The notes: generated from the letters alone by a model not told the origin. DNA of 64,000 nucleotides from Chondrilla cf. caribensis (GCA_964020155.1 OZ026546.1:4242900-4306899); one strand, 5' to 3'; counted from the stretch's first letter, positions 13,015 through 24,300 are shown. A program made the numbers and translations.

Positions 13015-14752
13015 TGAATACTCGTTAATTCGCCACAATCCGTTTTCAAAGAATATGGTGGATTAACAAGTTTAGGGAATATTCTGAATATATACATTGG
13101 TAATTGTACATTATATTGGTACTGGGAAATTGTGGTGGATTTAAAAAATTGGGGGATGAAGTGGTGGTGGATTAATGAGAATTCACTGCATATATATACT
13201 CACCTGCCAATGCAGCAGAACAACAGGATTACCACAATCAGGATGATGGTGAACAATGCAACTGCTACTGGTACCACAATGATGACAAGGGTCCACACTG
13301 GCAAAGAAGTGGAATTTTGGCCAACTACAAAGAAATTAAGCAAACAGCAAACAAAAATTTGGTCATAAATTGCCTACTAGCATCAAAAATCTAAAATGTT
13401 GTTTCAGAGTGAATAAACCATGCACACACCTTTAGTCGGAAGGCTATCATGAACTAACACATGAAGCCCTAGTGAAGAAAAAAGTATTACAATATTAATT
13501 TTATAACATTTACACACATGTACACATGCACACACTCACATGTACACGCATGCAACTCATTTACGCACTCACATGTATGCTAAGTTACATCCATACACAC
13601 ACTCCCCACACTACTAGCACACCTCCAATTCGTATAGTAGTATTACCACAGTCTCTAGAGCATCCTGCACTGGTACAGGCAGTGACTGATACAAAATAAG
13701 TGGTGCTTGACTGCCAGTTATAGCCTGTCTCCCTCAAGTCGAGTATTTTATGGCTGTTGGAGGTTGACATGACCACTTCACTACTCTGTGATACTATAGA
13801 TATATTGTATGTCACAGGTAGCAGTCCACTGTGACCACTCCAAGTAAGATTGAACCCTAGCGATATTTCCCTTATAGTGAGGTTACCAGGACATTCAGGT
13901 GAGTCTATGGATGGAAAGGTACATTTTGATATGATACATGTTCTGTCAGGTAGTGACTATAATAATGTGAATAACTGACCTTCTACAAAGATGTGCACCG
14001 TTGAGCTTTTCACTTCCTGTATCCCGACAAAACCCAAACACTGAATTTTAGATCCACTCTCATTAAGTTGGAGATTGTGTATATGAACTTCGGCTGGATT
14101 CTTCTCAAAATTTTCGTCAACAGTCAATTTGTGATTTGAGTCCCTTCCTAGTTCCAACGTAGCAGTTTCATTTAGTGTCAAAGGACCTAAATCAATATTC
14201 CAGAATAAAATGCTGTTTTTGTGAATGCCTGATGCATGACAGTGAAAGACAATATCACCATGAACAGGTACAACATATCCTCCTGGAACACTGACAGCTG
14301 CAGCTTTAGGAGTTGTTAGAATTACTAAAAATGGGAGAGTATACGATTAGAGTAAAAAAAAATCAATTTTCGGACCATAATGTGTATATTCGGTCACTGG
14401 GAAACACCAAACTCTGTATACATAAATTTCTTTCATCTGATCCAAATAGAACAGTTCTAACTCACCTTCGCTGCTTCCCTGTACGTATACGGACTGCGCC
14501 AAAACCATTACGCTAAGTAACACATATTTTAGCCTCTGTGTCAACACATCAGAAACTTCTCCGCCGTGCCACTGACTCCGGGATGATGTTCTGAACAGAA
14601 TAAGAAGATATTTGAATTACATGAATTCCTATTCCGAATCAGCCAACGTCAGAATCAATACGTATATACTGGAGTAATTACGACAACTACAAAGGCCTGT
14701 TAATATTATAATATAAGTATACTCGAGATCGTCAAGGTTACTTTTTTGTCAT
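7756..14752 (-). CDS. Receptor A: Ig-FN3 type I membrane protein with NPxY tail (411 aa, 10 exons)
   Basis: Exons on the minus strand: 14742-14752, 14466-14590, 13980-14324, 13623-13904, 13430-13468, 13204-13324, 8550-8628, 8331-8448, 8037-8126, 7756-7781. Every junction has GT-AG and the phases match, giving 411 codons and a TAA. Residues about 24-40 form the hydrophobic signal core (LKYVLLSVMVLAQS). Residues 46-160 are an Ig-like domain with paired Cys (FHC, IQC) and a Trp. Residues 161-254 are FN3. The helix spans about 278-304. The tail carries NPSYGTV (Tyr360) and NPSYTPL (Tyr396), both NPxY and YxxPhi motifs that in known receptors bind PTB domains or AP-2. The start ATG sits in an 11-nt coding exon conserved in receptor B. 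It is probably a cell-surface recognition receptor; the ligand is unknown. The intron between the TM and tail exons contains two transposon insertions. Confidence 0.8.
8704..9546. mobile_element. About 0.84-kb non-autonomous DNA element in receptor A intron
   Basis: The ends are inverted: aaacgtagagcg on the left and cgctctacgttt on the right. The matching intron of receptor B (20090-20110) runs straight through this point, so B is the empty site. A second internal inverted pair (near 8790-8812 and 9505-9530, motif aaaagggggg) lies inside. Short open frames on both strands (up to 79 codons) match nothing I recognise. The target duplication is AT-rich and cannot be fixed exactly (TTAAAC is one reading). 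Confidence 0.7.
9890..9912. repeat. (TA)n microsatellite at the 3' side of the RT element
   Basis: A run of TA dinucleotides is followed by a T-rich then A-rich stretch that adjoins the 3' end of the minus-strand retroelement. A longer TA run lies at its 5' side. Confidence 0.8.
9934..12944 (-). pseudogene. Near-intact RT/endonuclease retroelement inserted in receptor A intron
   Basis: Minus-strand order: an N-terminal zinc-binding segment (CSVCGRDMP, about 12770), an RT with LMLKLDFQNTFNSI, VQQGDPLGPLLF and catalytic FYLDDGNLGG (11390-11650), then a cysteine cluster (CPLCGSHIDASGVHALRC) and a nuclease-like motif RPDGL...VWDVTC (10240-10320), which fits a restriction-like endonuclease (PD...D). 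Open frames are 229, 408 and 331 codons. Only two lesions separate them: a frame change near 12255-12290 and one in-frame TGA near 11050, where relatives usually have Arg. It is therefore a recent but probably inactive copy. RLE-type non-LTR is the best class; I could not confirm the clade. Confidence 0.8.
12980..13011. repeat. (AT)n microsatellite at the 5' side of the RT element
   Basis: About 16 TA units lie directly beside the 5' end of the retroelement and the left end of a pogo-like MITE. Confidence 0.85.
13012..13188. mobile_element. Pogo-like MITE (ends resembling CAGTGAATTCTCGTTAATCC)
   Basis: The left end reads cattgaatactcgttaattc and the right end, reversed, cagtgaattctcattaatcc. 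TA-rich sequence borders both ends. Related pieces lie near 18138-18293 (nearly full), 6860-6890 (right half) and 20297-20320 (right tip in the matching intron of receptor B). Ends of this kind are typical of the Tc1/pogo superfamily, but no transposase is present. Confidence 0.65.
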
Positions 14753-15100
14753 CTTCGCCTACTAGTGAAAACTATAGATACTGAAAACCCGGTTTACGTG
14801 CGTAGAGGATACAACTAGGGTTCGTGGTGAAATTTAATCGATTAGAATCACGTCAGATTCATCACGTGACTCTCATGCACACTACCATTCTGCGTCGATA
14901 GGGTGTACGTGTGTTAGATTGCTTGGTCTTTTCTTTCACATGCACTTTTCTTTCCTTTCTCATGTACCTTCACTTCCCACTGTACATTTTCCTTTAGCAG
15001 GATGTCTTTGCAGTTGCATATTATATGGAATTAAGGAGTGCACGTCATAGGATGAACCTCTTCTAAGACTTGTTGGAATATGAGAAAAAATTGTATATTA
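14753..15100. promoter_or_regulatory. Receptor A upstream region (promoter side)
   Basis: Sequence just upstream of the start codon is conserved with receptor B: cactagtaggcga before the ATG, and the block atcacgtgactctcatgcac at 14869-14888, also at 22853-22872. No clear TATA box is seen. The conserved cacgtg E-box is a plausible but unproven control site. This is the uninterrupted version of the region that carries two insertions in copy B. Confidence 0.4.
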
Positions 15101-15339
15101 TGGTTGACCGAATGTACAAAGATTGACAGGGAAAACAGCTAGGCATAAATCTTTAGTTAGTTATTTATACCATTAATTTTTAACCATGGTTGCGTAAGTT
15201 AACGATGGGAATAATACTAATGTAACTGAAAAGTACAATCATTATGTTAATTTTTCCAAACTGCAATTTGGCAGGTTTACATAAGGCTGATTATACAAGA
15301 TGGGATGTACTAGTTTGATCTACACCCATATTATTATAC

Positions 15340-15840
15340 AAACTCTTTGTCAAATGTATTCTCCATTGCAATTAATTGTGTTCAACATAATATGGATACT
15401 GGAACCTGGCATTTAGTGGGAAATTATCATCAGCATGTGTGGAAGCAATTTATACATATGTGCTCTCGTGGAGGTATCATCATGAGATTGTCAAGAGTTA
15501 AATTAACTGGATACCTCCATTGTGTATGCTTGATATACTGTTATATTAGAATTATGTGCTGTGTATAGTATTTTATGATAGTAAAGATGTACATACACGG
15601 TTTAAAAATTAATATGATATTAATTATACAATATGTGTTAATATATATAACTGCAAATGTACATAGCTGTAAAACGTGTATTGTAATTCACACGGATTTG
15701 CACAGAGTTTCTTGCTCATTACCTAGTATATGCATATTGGCAATGTCTTTCATTGACAACTGTTGCATGTACACCTGTGAATAGACAACATTGTTTCTAG
15801 TGCACAAATAATGAATAATATACTGTCAATGGAATGTCTG
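15340..15840 (-). pseudogene. Terminal-exon remnant of a further receptor copy
   Basis: The stretch near 15750-15790 repeats the last receptor exon and its intron boundary (compare 7756-7800 and 19194-19240), with cacag before GTGTACATG. The frame runs past the usual stop into a longer tail. No Ig, FN3 or TM exon follows at the expected distance. It is best read as the 3' end left from an older tandem copy. Confidence 0.5.
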
Positions 15841-15854
15841 ATCTATCAAAAGAA

Positions 15855-15855
<1 letters not shown>

Positions 15856-15938
<83 letters not shown>

Positions 15939-16020
15939 TGTGCGTGCGTGCGTGCGTGTGTACATGTTGCCTGTGTGCGTGTGCATGCATGCATGCTTGT
16001 GTGCGTGCGTGTGTGGATGT
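15856..16020. repeat. (GT)n microsatellite with degenerate tail
   Basis: Near-pure GT runs from 15856 to 15935, then GTGC-rich interrupted units follow to about 16020. The Cys-Val or His-Thr open frames across it are artefacts of the repeat. Confidence 0.95.
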
Positions 16021-16273
16021 GTCATTTAACTGCTGTATAATGTTTTGACGCACAACCAAGTATGTCATTGGGGGACAAACACAATTTTTTTAACTGTGAA
16101 TTGTGGCATGATGTAACAGTATAAAGGAATTGATGCTATAACATGGAAAAGGGAAAGGAAGAAAGACACTGCCCAGAATTGTGCAAGACAAGGAAAGGTC
16201 AATAGGTGAGTGTTTCCTGATGTAGCCATTCAACACAGTTTTGATTGTGTTCGTATGTTGTGTGTGTCTTCTG

Positions 16274-16288
16274 GTGTGTGTGTGTGTG

Positions 16289-16339
<51 letters not shown>

Positions 16340-16352
16340 TGTGCGTGTGTGT

Positions 16353-16408
<56 letters not shown>
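16274..16408. repeat. (GT)n microsatellite
   Basis: About 135 bp of GT dinucleotides with a few GTGC interruptions. It lies in the flank shared with copy B, where the equivalent tract (24000-24300) has expanded and changed. Confidence 0.95.
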
Positions 16409-16413
<5 letters not shown>

Positions 16414-16914
16414 ATATTTACAAATCGTACAATGCTTTTATGTGTAATATGGAAGAGTATAGATATAATACATACATGAAGTGGCAGTCCATATGTATAT
16501 CCATATAATAATATCAACCTGATGTGTATACAGCATTGTACTTTCTGAAAGTGAAATGCTAACTAATCTGAAATCCAACAAGAACTGCTTCCATTGTCCT
16601 ATTGTTCACGATATTATAGTCACAGGACCTTAATTCGTGGGTGAATGAGTATGCAAACATAATTATATCAGATTCTATATTATTATGATGGACTGTGACC
16701 AGATGTATTCAAAAGATCAAAGCATGTTATGAAACATACATGACCGTTGCATCCATCTAACCTCCAGAATCTATTATACAAAGATGCTTGTGATATCAAC
16801 TAACAGATTCTGTATCCTCAAATTGAATGGGAAACATGAATTTTGGATCCACTCATATGAGGTCCCGTGGAGGTTCTGCATACTATAATACTGCCCACAT
16901 GTTCATGTGCATGA

Positions 16915-16935
16915 TATGTGTGTGTACGTGTGTGT

Positions 16936-17009
<74 letters not shown>

Positions 17010-17010
17010 A

Positions 17011-17042
<32 letters not shown>

Positions 17043-17158
17043 TATGTGCATGTATGCGTGCATGCGTGCTTGTGTGCATGCGTGTGTGTGTGTATGTGTG
17101 CGTGCGTGCTTACGTGTGTGCGTGCGTGCGTACGTGTGTGTGTGCATGCGTGTGTGTG
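16915..17158. repeat. (GT)n microsatellite with GCGT interruptions
   Basis: About 245 bp, pure in the centre and interrupted by tgcgtgcatg-type units towards the right. It marks the right limit of homology between duplication copies A and B. Confidence 0.95.
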
Positions 17159-17160
17159 AG

Positions 17161-18137
17161 AACAATTCTAAATACCAAAATAATATTATTAATATCAAGC
17201 TTAAGTGCACACACTGCTTATACAATTATTATGACTGTTCAATCTTGAAAGTGAGTGAACTGGTCTATAGAAGCAAGTTATAACTTAAAATAATTTTGTA
17301 GCAAGTTATAGAACTCTTAAATGGTAAGTTTGTAGCCTAATGATACCAGATTGCCTACTATTCAACCACATGTCCAGTCTGACAGTCCAATCATTGACAA
17401 TGGGGGTGTGTTGATTTCAACATGGATATTGAACATTGAAAAGATTTGGAACATCCATTATAAATGCGTCCTCTGATAAAAATGTACATACGTAGGAAAG
17501 TTTTCTACACCCTCTACAATTACTTATTCTATTATTTATCACTTCCTTTAAAGGCATTCTGAATGTAGCTATGATAACATTCCACATATGGGGATGGGAT
17601 TGTGTTATAAGTTATCTCACCTTCTCAGCCAGTTTGGGTAACAATATTATGATGTTGATATGTTCCCTCTCCCATGAGCTATACAAGAAGGTGTTTAGCA
17701 TTTTTTACTCCTATACTCTCCCATGCACTTACGAATATTAAGCAACCCCTAATGTAGCTTGGAATATGGGCAACATATGGAGATTCTAAAGTAACTTTAA
17801 TCCAAAAGAATCTCGTCAGTCATCCCCTGATAAACTGTTGTTATAAACTCCAATCGCTTTTAACGTGAATAGCAGTAAGGTATATTCTAGCATAGTCCGT
17901 GTTGATATTCCACAGATCCAGTGATGCTGCCATTTGATAAACTAGCTGTTGAGATAAAGTAAAGTAGCAATTAATTGAATGAATCTATAGTCTGAAATTT
18001 TGGTGTGCAGTTAACATAATATATGTGTATATATTTAGCTAGATACAGTACAGAGATACAGAATACAATTAAAACGCCAATAGTAATAATTGGAAATTTC
18101 ACTCCAATTGCTTTATACATTGATGATTTTATAATAG
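17161..18137. other. Spacer between duplication copies, with one satellite unit
   Basis: No gene is recognised. About 17580-17780 is an inverted copy of the 186-bp satellite found near 25 kb (ctctcccatgagctatacaagaagg). The rest is AT-rich with no open frame worth calling. Confidence 0.5.
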
Positions 18138-18293
18138 TATAACTTCTTGTTAAACCGCCACAGCTCATTTTCAAGAATATGGTGTTCAAGGACAAGGAGT
18201 TTATACTTAAAAATATTATTGATACCAATGCGGGGAAATTGTAGTGGATCAAAGAGTTTAGTGGATAAAGTCATTGTTGATTAACGGGAATTC
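18138..18293. mobile_element. Pogo-like MITE, diverged copy
   Basis: The left end (cttgttaaaccgccacagctc) and right end (gttgattaacgggaattcactg) match the MITE at 13012-13188 at reduced identity. Duplication copy B starts at its right end, as copy A starts at a similar half-element near 6860. Confidence 0.5.
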
Positions 18294-19193
18294 ACTGTAC
18301 ACACAAAATGTGCATACTCTATCAGCTATATTGCAATATCCCAGGTCACATACATGTTCATTAACAAATGTCACATACATTTGCTGAATTGCAGCAATTT
18401 CAGATATTTATTTGCACATAACTGGAGCTTGATAGTGAATATAGTCCCATGTCTCCAGAATATACACTAGCTGTTACTCTGTTGATTTATGTACACCTGG
18501 TGTGCTTTTATCCTGATTTCAAAAGTGAATTGCCTACTTGTCTAAGACATAACATTAGCTGTTTCTATTGACTTATTGTGCACTACGTAGATATATGACC
18601 AATACATTAATATTTGTAGTTGAGTAAACAAAACACCCTGATAAACACTATAATTATATAATCATAATGACCATATGTATTGAACAGATCAAATCAATTT
18701 GAACATGAAATCCTTCAAGAAGAAGGCGTTAATAGGCATATATAGAACGAACTTTCTACAGAGGTGACTAACTACGTATGGGACCATATAACACATAGAT
18801 ATTGCAGCTATCAACATGTAAGAGAGGTTATACTTGACTGGATGCCATTAACAAGAATAATATTACATATGGCGAAGAACTGTGGAAAAAGTAGCAAGTG
18901 TTCATTCGGTTTCCATACGTATGTGGGCATTAGTTGCTATGTTTGCTTGGCTGTTACTAGCTGCCTAGACTGACTGGTTAAATATTGTATTTACTGTACA
19001 TACATAATTATTATGTAATGTCATTATGGAATATATTTCGTAACAATTTAATTCTATTCATTTTTGTTACTAAAAAACTACAAAACTACAAATGTATATA
19101 TTATGTATAGCTATAAAATGTGCATACAGTATTGTAATTCACATGTATTTGCACAGAGTTCCTGCTCGTTGCATATGCATATTGAAGATGTTT

Positions 19194-19520
19194 TTATTTG
19201 GCAACTGTTACATGTACACCTGTGAATAGACAACATTGTCTACTGGAAAGAATCACAATACACAAATAGTTATAAATAATACTGAAAATGACAATGGAAT
19301 GTTTATACTTACTCAAAGAAGCATAATAACTAACATACAGTGTGTGTGCGTGTGCATGCACGCGCGTGTGTGTATGTATGTTGAATGGTGAATGCATGTG
19401 AATTCAATCACCCACCTGAGTTTGTCTGGAGAGGAGAGTAAGAGGGATTCCCCTGCATGTCTAAATTGACTGTATTTTGTGGCCACCGGGGTGGAGGAGG
19501 ATGAAATTATTGATGTAAAT
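19194..19520 (-). pseudogene. Orphaned tail exons of receptor B
   Basis: These match exons 9 and 10 of receptor A. The last exon (19194-19219) keeps its acceptor and its TAA. The preceding exon still encodes a GNPSYSPLQTNSG-like segment and a GT donor near 19430, but the acceptor that reads cag in receptor A is cat here. With the stop at 19728-19730 upstream, this coding sequence is probably no longer used, unless a cryptic acceptor such as aaatacag is chosen. Confidence 0.55.
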
Positions 19521-19727
19521 AAATGGGAATCACTATCCAAAGTCATACAGTTTTGTTTGATCTGAACTGTAATGGACACTGCATGTACAGGACATACTAG
19601 AGTATATACATGCACAGTAACTACAGTGTTGGTCTGTTGATATGTAACACTTAAATTCAATTGCAAGTGGATGCAATATATACATACATACACATAATAT
19701 ACATATACAGGCACATACCTGCTACAT

Positions 19728-21813
19728 CTATCTCACCCATCCTATAATGGGCACTGTACCATAGGAAGGATTCTCCTCCATGACAACACCAGTAACATCT
19801 ATTGATGTGTGACTGACACCATCAGTCTCTTGTACCTCCTGTAGGTGTGTGTGGAGTGGGATTTGAAGGTTACCTAGTGTACATTGTCCATTATGTATAC
19901 TAGAATGTCAGTGACAAACATTCACAGATGAGTGACTCACTCTTTCTGACATAATATTATGTTCATGATCGTTTTGCTGTGCTGCTGACTTTTGGCCAAC
20001 ATCTCTTGGTTTGGACATTTGACAACTTCGAAACATAATAATAAACATGATTTTCACAAAAACATTTCATAATAATATCCAAATAGAATTATTAAACTTG
20101 ATGTGTATTTCATCCTCTACAGTCCAACCACTTCCCCACTTGGCATATATAGCATATAGCATTGTAATGTCATGAGAATTCACACATGTATGTGAACCAC
20201 AAATTATACATATGCAATATGCACATTATACAAAAATACATGCATACTGTACATATGCACCCTGACTCTACACACTGTACTTCATAGCCATTGCGTATTA
20301 ATGAGAATTCACTGTATATAATACTCACCTGCCGATGCAGCAGAACAACAGGACTACCACAATCAGGATGATGGTGAACAATACAACTGCTACTGGTACC
20401 ACAATGATGACAAGAGTCCACACTGACAAAGAAGTGGGATTTAGGACAACTACAAAGAAATTAGGCAAAAGGTAAACAAAACTCTGGTCATAAATTGTAG
20501 TATTGCCTACTAGCACCAAAAATCAAATTGCTGTTTCAGAGTGAATAAACCATGCAATAACCTTTTGTCGGAAGGCTATCACGAAGTGTCACATGGAGAT
20601 CTAGTGAAGGAAAAGTAATATAATATTTTCAACATTTACACACATGTACACATGTACACACTCACTTGTACACACAAAACATTCACACACTCACATGTAT
20701 GCTAAGGTACACCCACCCACACACTCCCCACACTACTAGCACACCTCCAGTACTTATAGTAGTGTTACCGTAGTCTCTAGAGCATCCTGCACTGGTACAG
20801 GCAGTGACTGATACAAAATAAGTGGTGTTATGCCAGTTATAGACTGTCTCCCTCAAGTCAACTGTTATATGACTGTTGCAGGTCGACATGACCACTTCAC
20901 TTCCTTGTGATACTACAGATATATTGTATGTCACAGGTAGCAGTCCACTGTGACCACTCCGAGTAAGATTGAACCCTAGAGGCGTTTCCCTTATTGTGAG
21001 GTTACTAGGACATTCAGGTGTCACTGAGTCTATGGATGGAAAGGTACATTTTGATATGAAACATGTTCCGTCAGGAAGTGACTAATTGCGTATAACTGAC
21101 CTTCTACAAAGATGTGTATGATTGAGCTGATCACTTCCTGTACCCCAGCATGACCCAAGCACTGAATTTTAGATCCACTCTCATTAAGTTGGAGATTGTG
21201 TATACGAATTTCGGCTGGATTACTCTTATAATTTTCGTTAACAGTCAATTTGTGATTTGATTCCATTCCTAGTTCCAACGTAGCGGTTGCATTTAGTGTC
21301 AAAGGACCTAAATCAATATTCCATAGTAAAATACTTCTTTCGTGAACGCCTGGTGCATGACAGCGAAAGACAATATCTTCGTGAACAGGTACAACATATC
21401 CTCCTGGAACACTGACAGCTTTAGGAGTCGTTAGAATTACTAAAAATCGGGAAAGTACGGTTATATATATACTTTATAATGTCTCTCTGTATAATTTTAT
21501 TTGATCCAAATAGAACAGTTCTAGCTAACCTCCGCTGCTTCCCTGTACGTGTACAGACTGCGCCAAAACTATTAGACTAAGCAACGCATATTTTAGCCTC
21601 TGTGTCAACACACCAGAGAATTTTTCGGGGTGCCACTGAGTCTGGGATGAGGTTCTGAATAGAATATAAAGACACTTATAAATTCCTATTCCGAATCAGC
21701 CAACGTCAGAATCAATACGTATATCGAGTAATTTCGACAACTACAAAGGCCTTTTAATATTGTAATAATAACGTACTATATTCTCGAAATCGTCAAGGTT
21801 ACCTTTTTGTCAT
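19728..21813 (-). CDS. Receptor B: Ig-FN3 type I membrane protein with shortened tail (371 aa)
   Basis: Exons: 21803-21813, 21530-21654, 21101-21439, 20745-21029, 20562-20600, 20329-20449, 19941-20025 and 19728-19838. Signal, Ig-like (two Cys and Trp), FN3 and TM (WTLVIIVVPVAVVLFTIIL) segments match receptor A, with the same phases. A TA duplication relative to A (cattatagg versus cattagg) shifts the frame after NPSYGTVPI and brings in TAG at 19728-19730. The protein therefore keeps one NPxY motif and lacks the second. A splice before that stop (GG/GTGAGA) is possible, but the next acceptor is damaged. The Ig domain is two residues shorter and the FN3 one longer than in A. Confidence 0.65.
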
Positions 21814-21869
21814 CTTCGCCTACTAGTGAAAATACGGCTTACTGGCGTAGAGGGTACAACTATAGGGGT

Positions 21870-22800
21870 GTCATACCGGAAACGGTCCCCCCCGTAAACC
21901 ATCCCCCCGGACCGTTTGCATTGATCACATTGAATCATCCTCAGATCATATTCTTCTGGCATTCTACAGCATGGATTTTTGTTTGTAAGAGTTATCGCGT
22001 CCGTGCGTCGTACTGTGTCGTAATCCTCCATTCTGATCTTCACTATACTATCCCTTCCTTCATCACAGGACACTACACACATGAGATGATCCAGGATGTG
22101 TTAGGAGGTACACAGATCTCACTATGAACAGGCGGCCCTGTCCACTACACCAGCTCTGTGGTGGAAGGGATTTCAGATCTCAAATTAAACTGTGTTCCTT
22201 CCCCAGTTGGGTGTACCTGGAGGCCAACAAGTGCACTCTATATTCACATGACTTTGTCTGACTGTATAAAATGTTGGTAGCTCCAGATCTCAGCATATAA
22301 TAATATAATTATATTATATTTGTTAGATTCTAAGACTTATTGAATTTGAAATTATTGAATTATTTATATATAGAATGAATTTCCCATTATTATAATAATT
22401 ATAGTGTAATGGGGGAGATATGATTCACTACTCATCGTGTATGGCCTCCTCAATGCACATCTGCAATGTACATATACATATATATGCACTATTATAGAGA
22501 TTTACCTATTGAACTCCATGATAATTATGTCTTTTCACCGTATATACAGTATTATATATATATGCCGGGATTCGTGTGTATATACGTATATAAATGCAGT
22601 ATAATATATCTACGTCTTTATTATCGTGAAGGTGTTCGCAAAAATGCCGTCGTCTATATGTATATAGCCAGTGAGATCTGTCATTGCGGTAGTTACATGG
22701 GGACCCTTTTCGGTCAGGGAGGACCGTTTTCTCCACTTCGCGAATTGCCGTAAATGGTCCGGGCGGACCGTTTACAGAGGGGGACGGTTAACTTCGTGAC
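21870..22800. mobile_element. 931-bp non-autonomous element inserted just upstream of receptor B
   Basis: It is bounded by direct repeats aggggt (21864-21869 and 22801-22806). Its ends are imperfectly inverted: gtcataccggaaacggtccc on the left and, reversed, gtcacgaagttaaccgtccc on the right. Receptor A at about 14816-14830 is the unfilled site, reading straight from acaactaggg into ttcgtggtgaaa. The insertion begins 57 bp upstream of the receptor B start codon. It has no convincing coding sequence; open frames of 90-106 codons inside resemble nothing known. Confidence 0.85.
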
Positions 22801-22876
22801 AGGGGTCGTGCATGTGGTGAAAGTTGATCGATTAGAGTCACACGCTTATTCATCACGTGACTCTCATGCACATTAC

Positions 22877-23009
22877 TGGGATTTTCACATTCCTTGCAAC
22901 GGCACGTGAAGTCAGAAATCACGTGTGTAATACAAAATGCGCATTCAATTTGTATTGTACACGTGACTTCTGACTTCACATGCTGTTGCAAGGAATGCGA
23001 AACTTCCTG
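22877..23009. mobile_element. 133-bp fold-back element in receptor B upstream region
   Basis: Two arms of about 49-60 bp pair with few mismatches: cattccttgcaac at 22888 and gttgcaaggaatg ending at 22997. Flanking TAC (22874-22876 and 23010-23012) fits a 3-bp target duplication. Copy A lacks it and reads actaccattctg across the site. A 3-bp duplication is compatible with the Harbinger group, but the class is uncertain. Confidence 0.8.
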
Positions 23010-23449
23010 TACCATTTTGGGTCGACAGGGTGTGGAGGTGTTAGACAGTTTGATCTTTTTTTTCACATCACTGTACCTCCACTTCCCACTGGACTTTTTC
23101 CTTCAACAGGATATCTTTGCAGTGGTAGGAAGAAATGCACATGAGGAAGAACCACCTCTAAGACTTGTTGTAATATAAATTATTATTTTATATGTATGAC
23201 TGAATGCCCAAAGGGTGGACAGGGAAAACAGCTAGGCATTTGATCATAGTTATTATGCCACTTTAACCATGGTTGCATAAGTTACTTAAATATTAATGTA
23301 ACAAAAAGTTACAAATTACACTTTATATTATATGTACAACTACATTGGCAGGTTAAAGGCTGTCAGTGACTATATGAGTTAGAATGTACTTGAAGGTAGT
23401 TTGATCTACATCCATACTTAGTCTAACTCTAATTTACAAACTCTTTGTA

Positions 23450-23990
23450 AAACCATAGGTCTATAGTTTAGTGTATTCTCCATTGCAATTAATTGTGTTC
23501 AATATAATATGCTAGTTGGAACGTGGCATTGAGTGGGAAATTATCATCAGCATATGTGAGGTAGCGATTTTTATGTATGTACTCTCATGGAGGTTTCATT
23601 ATGAGATTGACAATAGTTAAATAAGATGGATACCTCCATTGCATATGCTTTGTATACTGTTATATTTATTAGAATATGTGCTGTATATAGTATGAATATG
23701 ATACGTGGAGATGTGCATATGCGGTATAGAATTTAATATCATATTAATTGCACAATACATGTGTTATTATATAACTGCAAAATTAATGTACATACATAGC
23801 AATACAATGTGCATTGTAATTCACATGGATTTGTACAGAGTTCCTGCTCATTGCCTATGCATATTGGCAATGTCTTTCATTAGCAACTATTACATATACA
23901 TCTGAGAATAGGCAACATTGTTTACTGAAAGGAAACAAATTGAATGTACAAATAATGAATAGATATACTGTCAATGGAATGTCTGATCTA
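23450..23990 (-). pseudogene. Second terminal-exon remnant, copy B
   Basis: This is the counterpart of 15340-15840. Near 23870-23910 the receptor last-exon sequence is recognisable but more changed, with ctcag before ATGTATATG. It has no upstream receptor exons. Confidence 0.45.
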
Positions 23991-23997
23991 TCAAAAG

Positions 23998-23999
<2 letters not shown>

Positions 24000-24069
<70 letters not shown>

Positions 24070-24128
24070 TTATGGGTGCGTGCGTGTGTTTGTATGTGTG
24101 TGTGCGTGTGTTTGTGCGGGTGTGTGCA

Positions 24129-24179
<51 letters not shown>

Positions 24180-24228
24180 GTTTGTGGGTGCGTGTGTGTG
24201 TTTGTGCGTGTGTGTGCGTGTGTTTGTG

Positions 24229-24286
<58 letters not shown>

Positions 24287-24300
24287 TGTGTGCGTATGTG
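24000..24300. repeat. (GT)n microsatellite with TTTG and GCGTG interruptions
   Basis: About 300 bp. Two pure GT blocks flank a centre of degenerate repeats in which tgtgtttgtg-type units recur, indicating slippage after duplication. Confidence 0.95.

Larger units (their letters stand above)
6846..16920. repeat. Segmental duplication, copy A
   Basis: This block matches 18260-24890 along most of its length: 5' flank, receptor gene, promoter-side flank and the microsatellite-bearing region beyond. Shared landmarks include the sequence after a pogo-like MITE tail (6860 and 18280), the terminal exon (7756 and 19194), the TM exon (13204 and 20329), and the run before the GT microsatellite (about 16860 and 24820). 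Copy A is longer because it carries two intron insertions totalling about 4.2 kb, plus a longer microsatellite. Confidence 0.85.

Noticed and set aside
13012..13188. Coding potential in the 13132-13368 plus-strand frame
   Set aside because: It spans a MITE and the antisense of the receptor A TM exon; no domain is seen.
14347..14547. Receptor A starting at GTG 14547 with an uninterrupted 66-codon frame
   Set aside because: The frame runs past a conserved GT donor at 14465 into intron. A spliced upstream ATG exon (14742-14752) keeps phase in both receptors.
15797..17283. Long open frames of Cys-Val or His-Thr repeats over the GT microsatellites (also at 23940-24337 and 54486-55020)
   Set aside because: They arise in several frames of both strands from pure dinucleotide repeats and have no conserved flanks or splice context.
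19313..19714. 133-codon minus-strand frame overlapping the receptor B tail
   Set aside because: It is in a different frame from the tail exons conserved with receptor A and runs through introns.
21807..22127. Open frames of 90-106 codons across the left part of the 931-bp element
   Set aside because: They cross the insertion junction and the receptor B start exon, so they cannot be an ancient gene. No recognisable domain.
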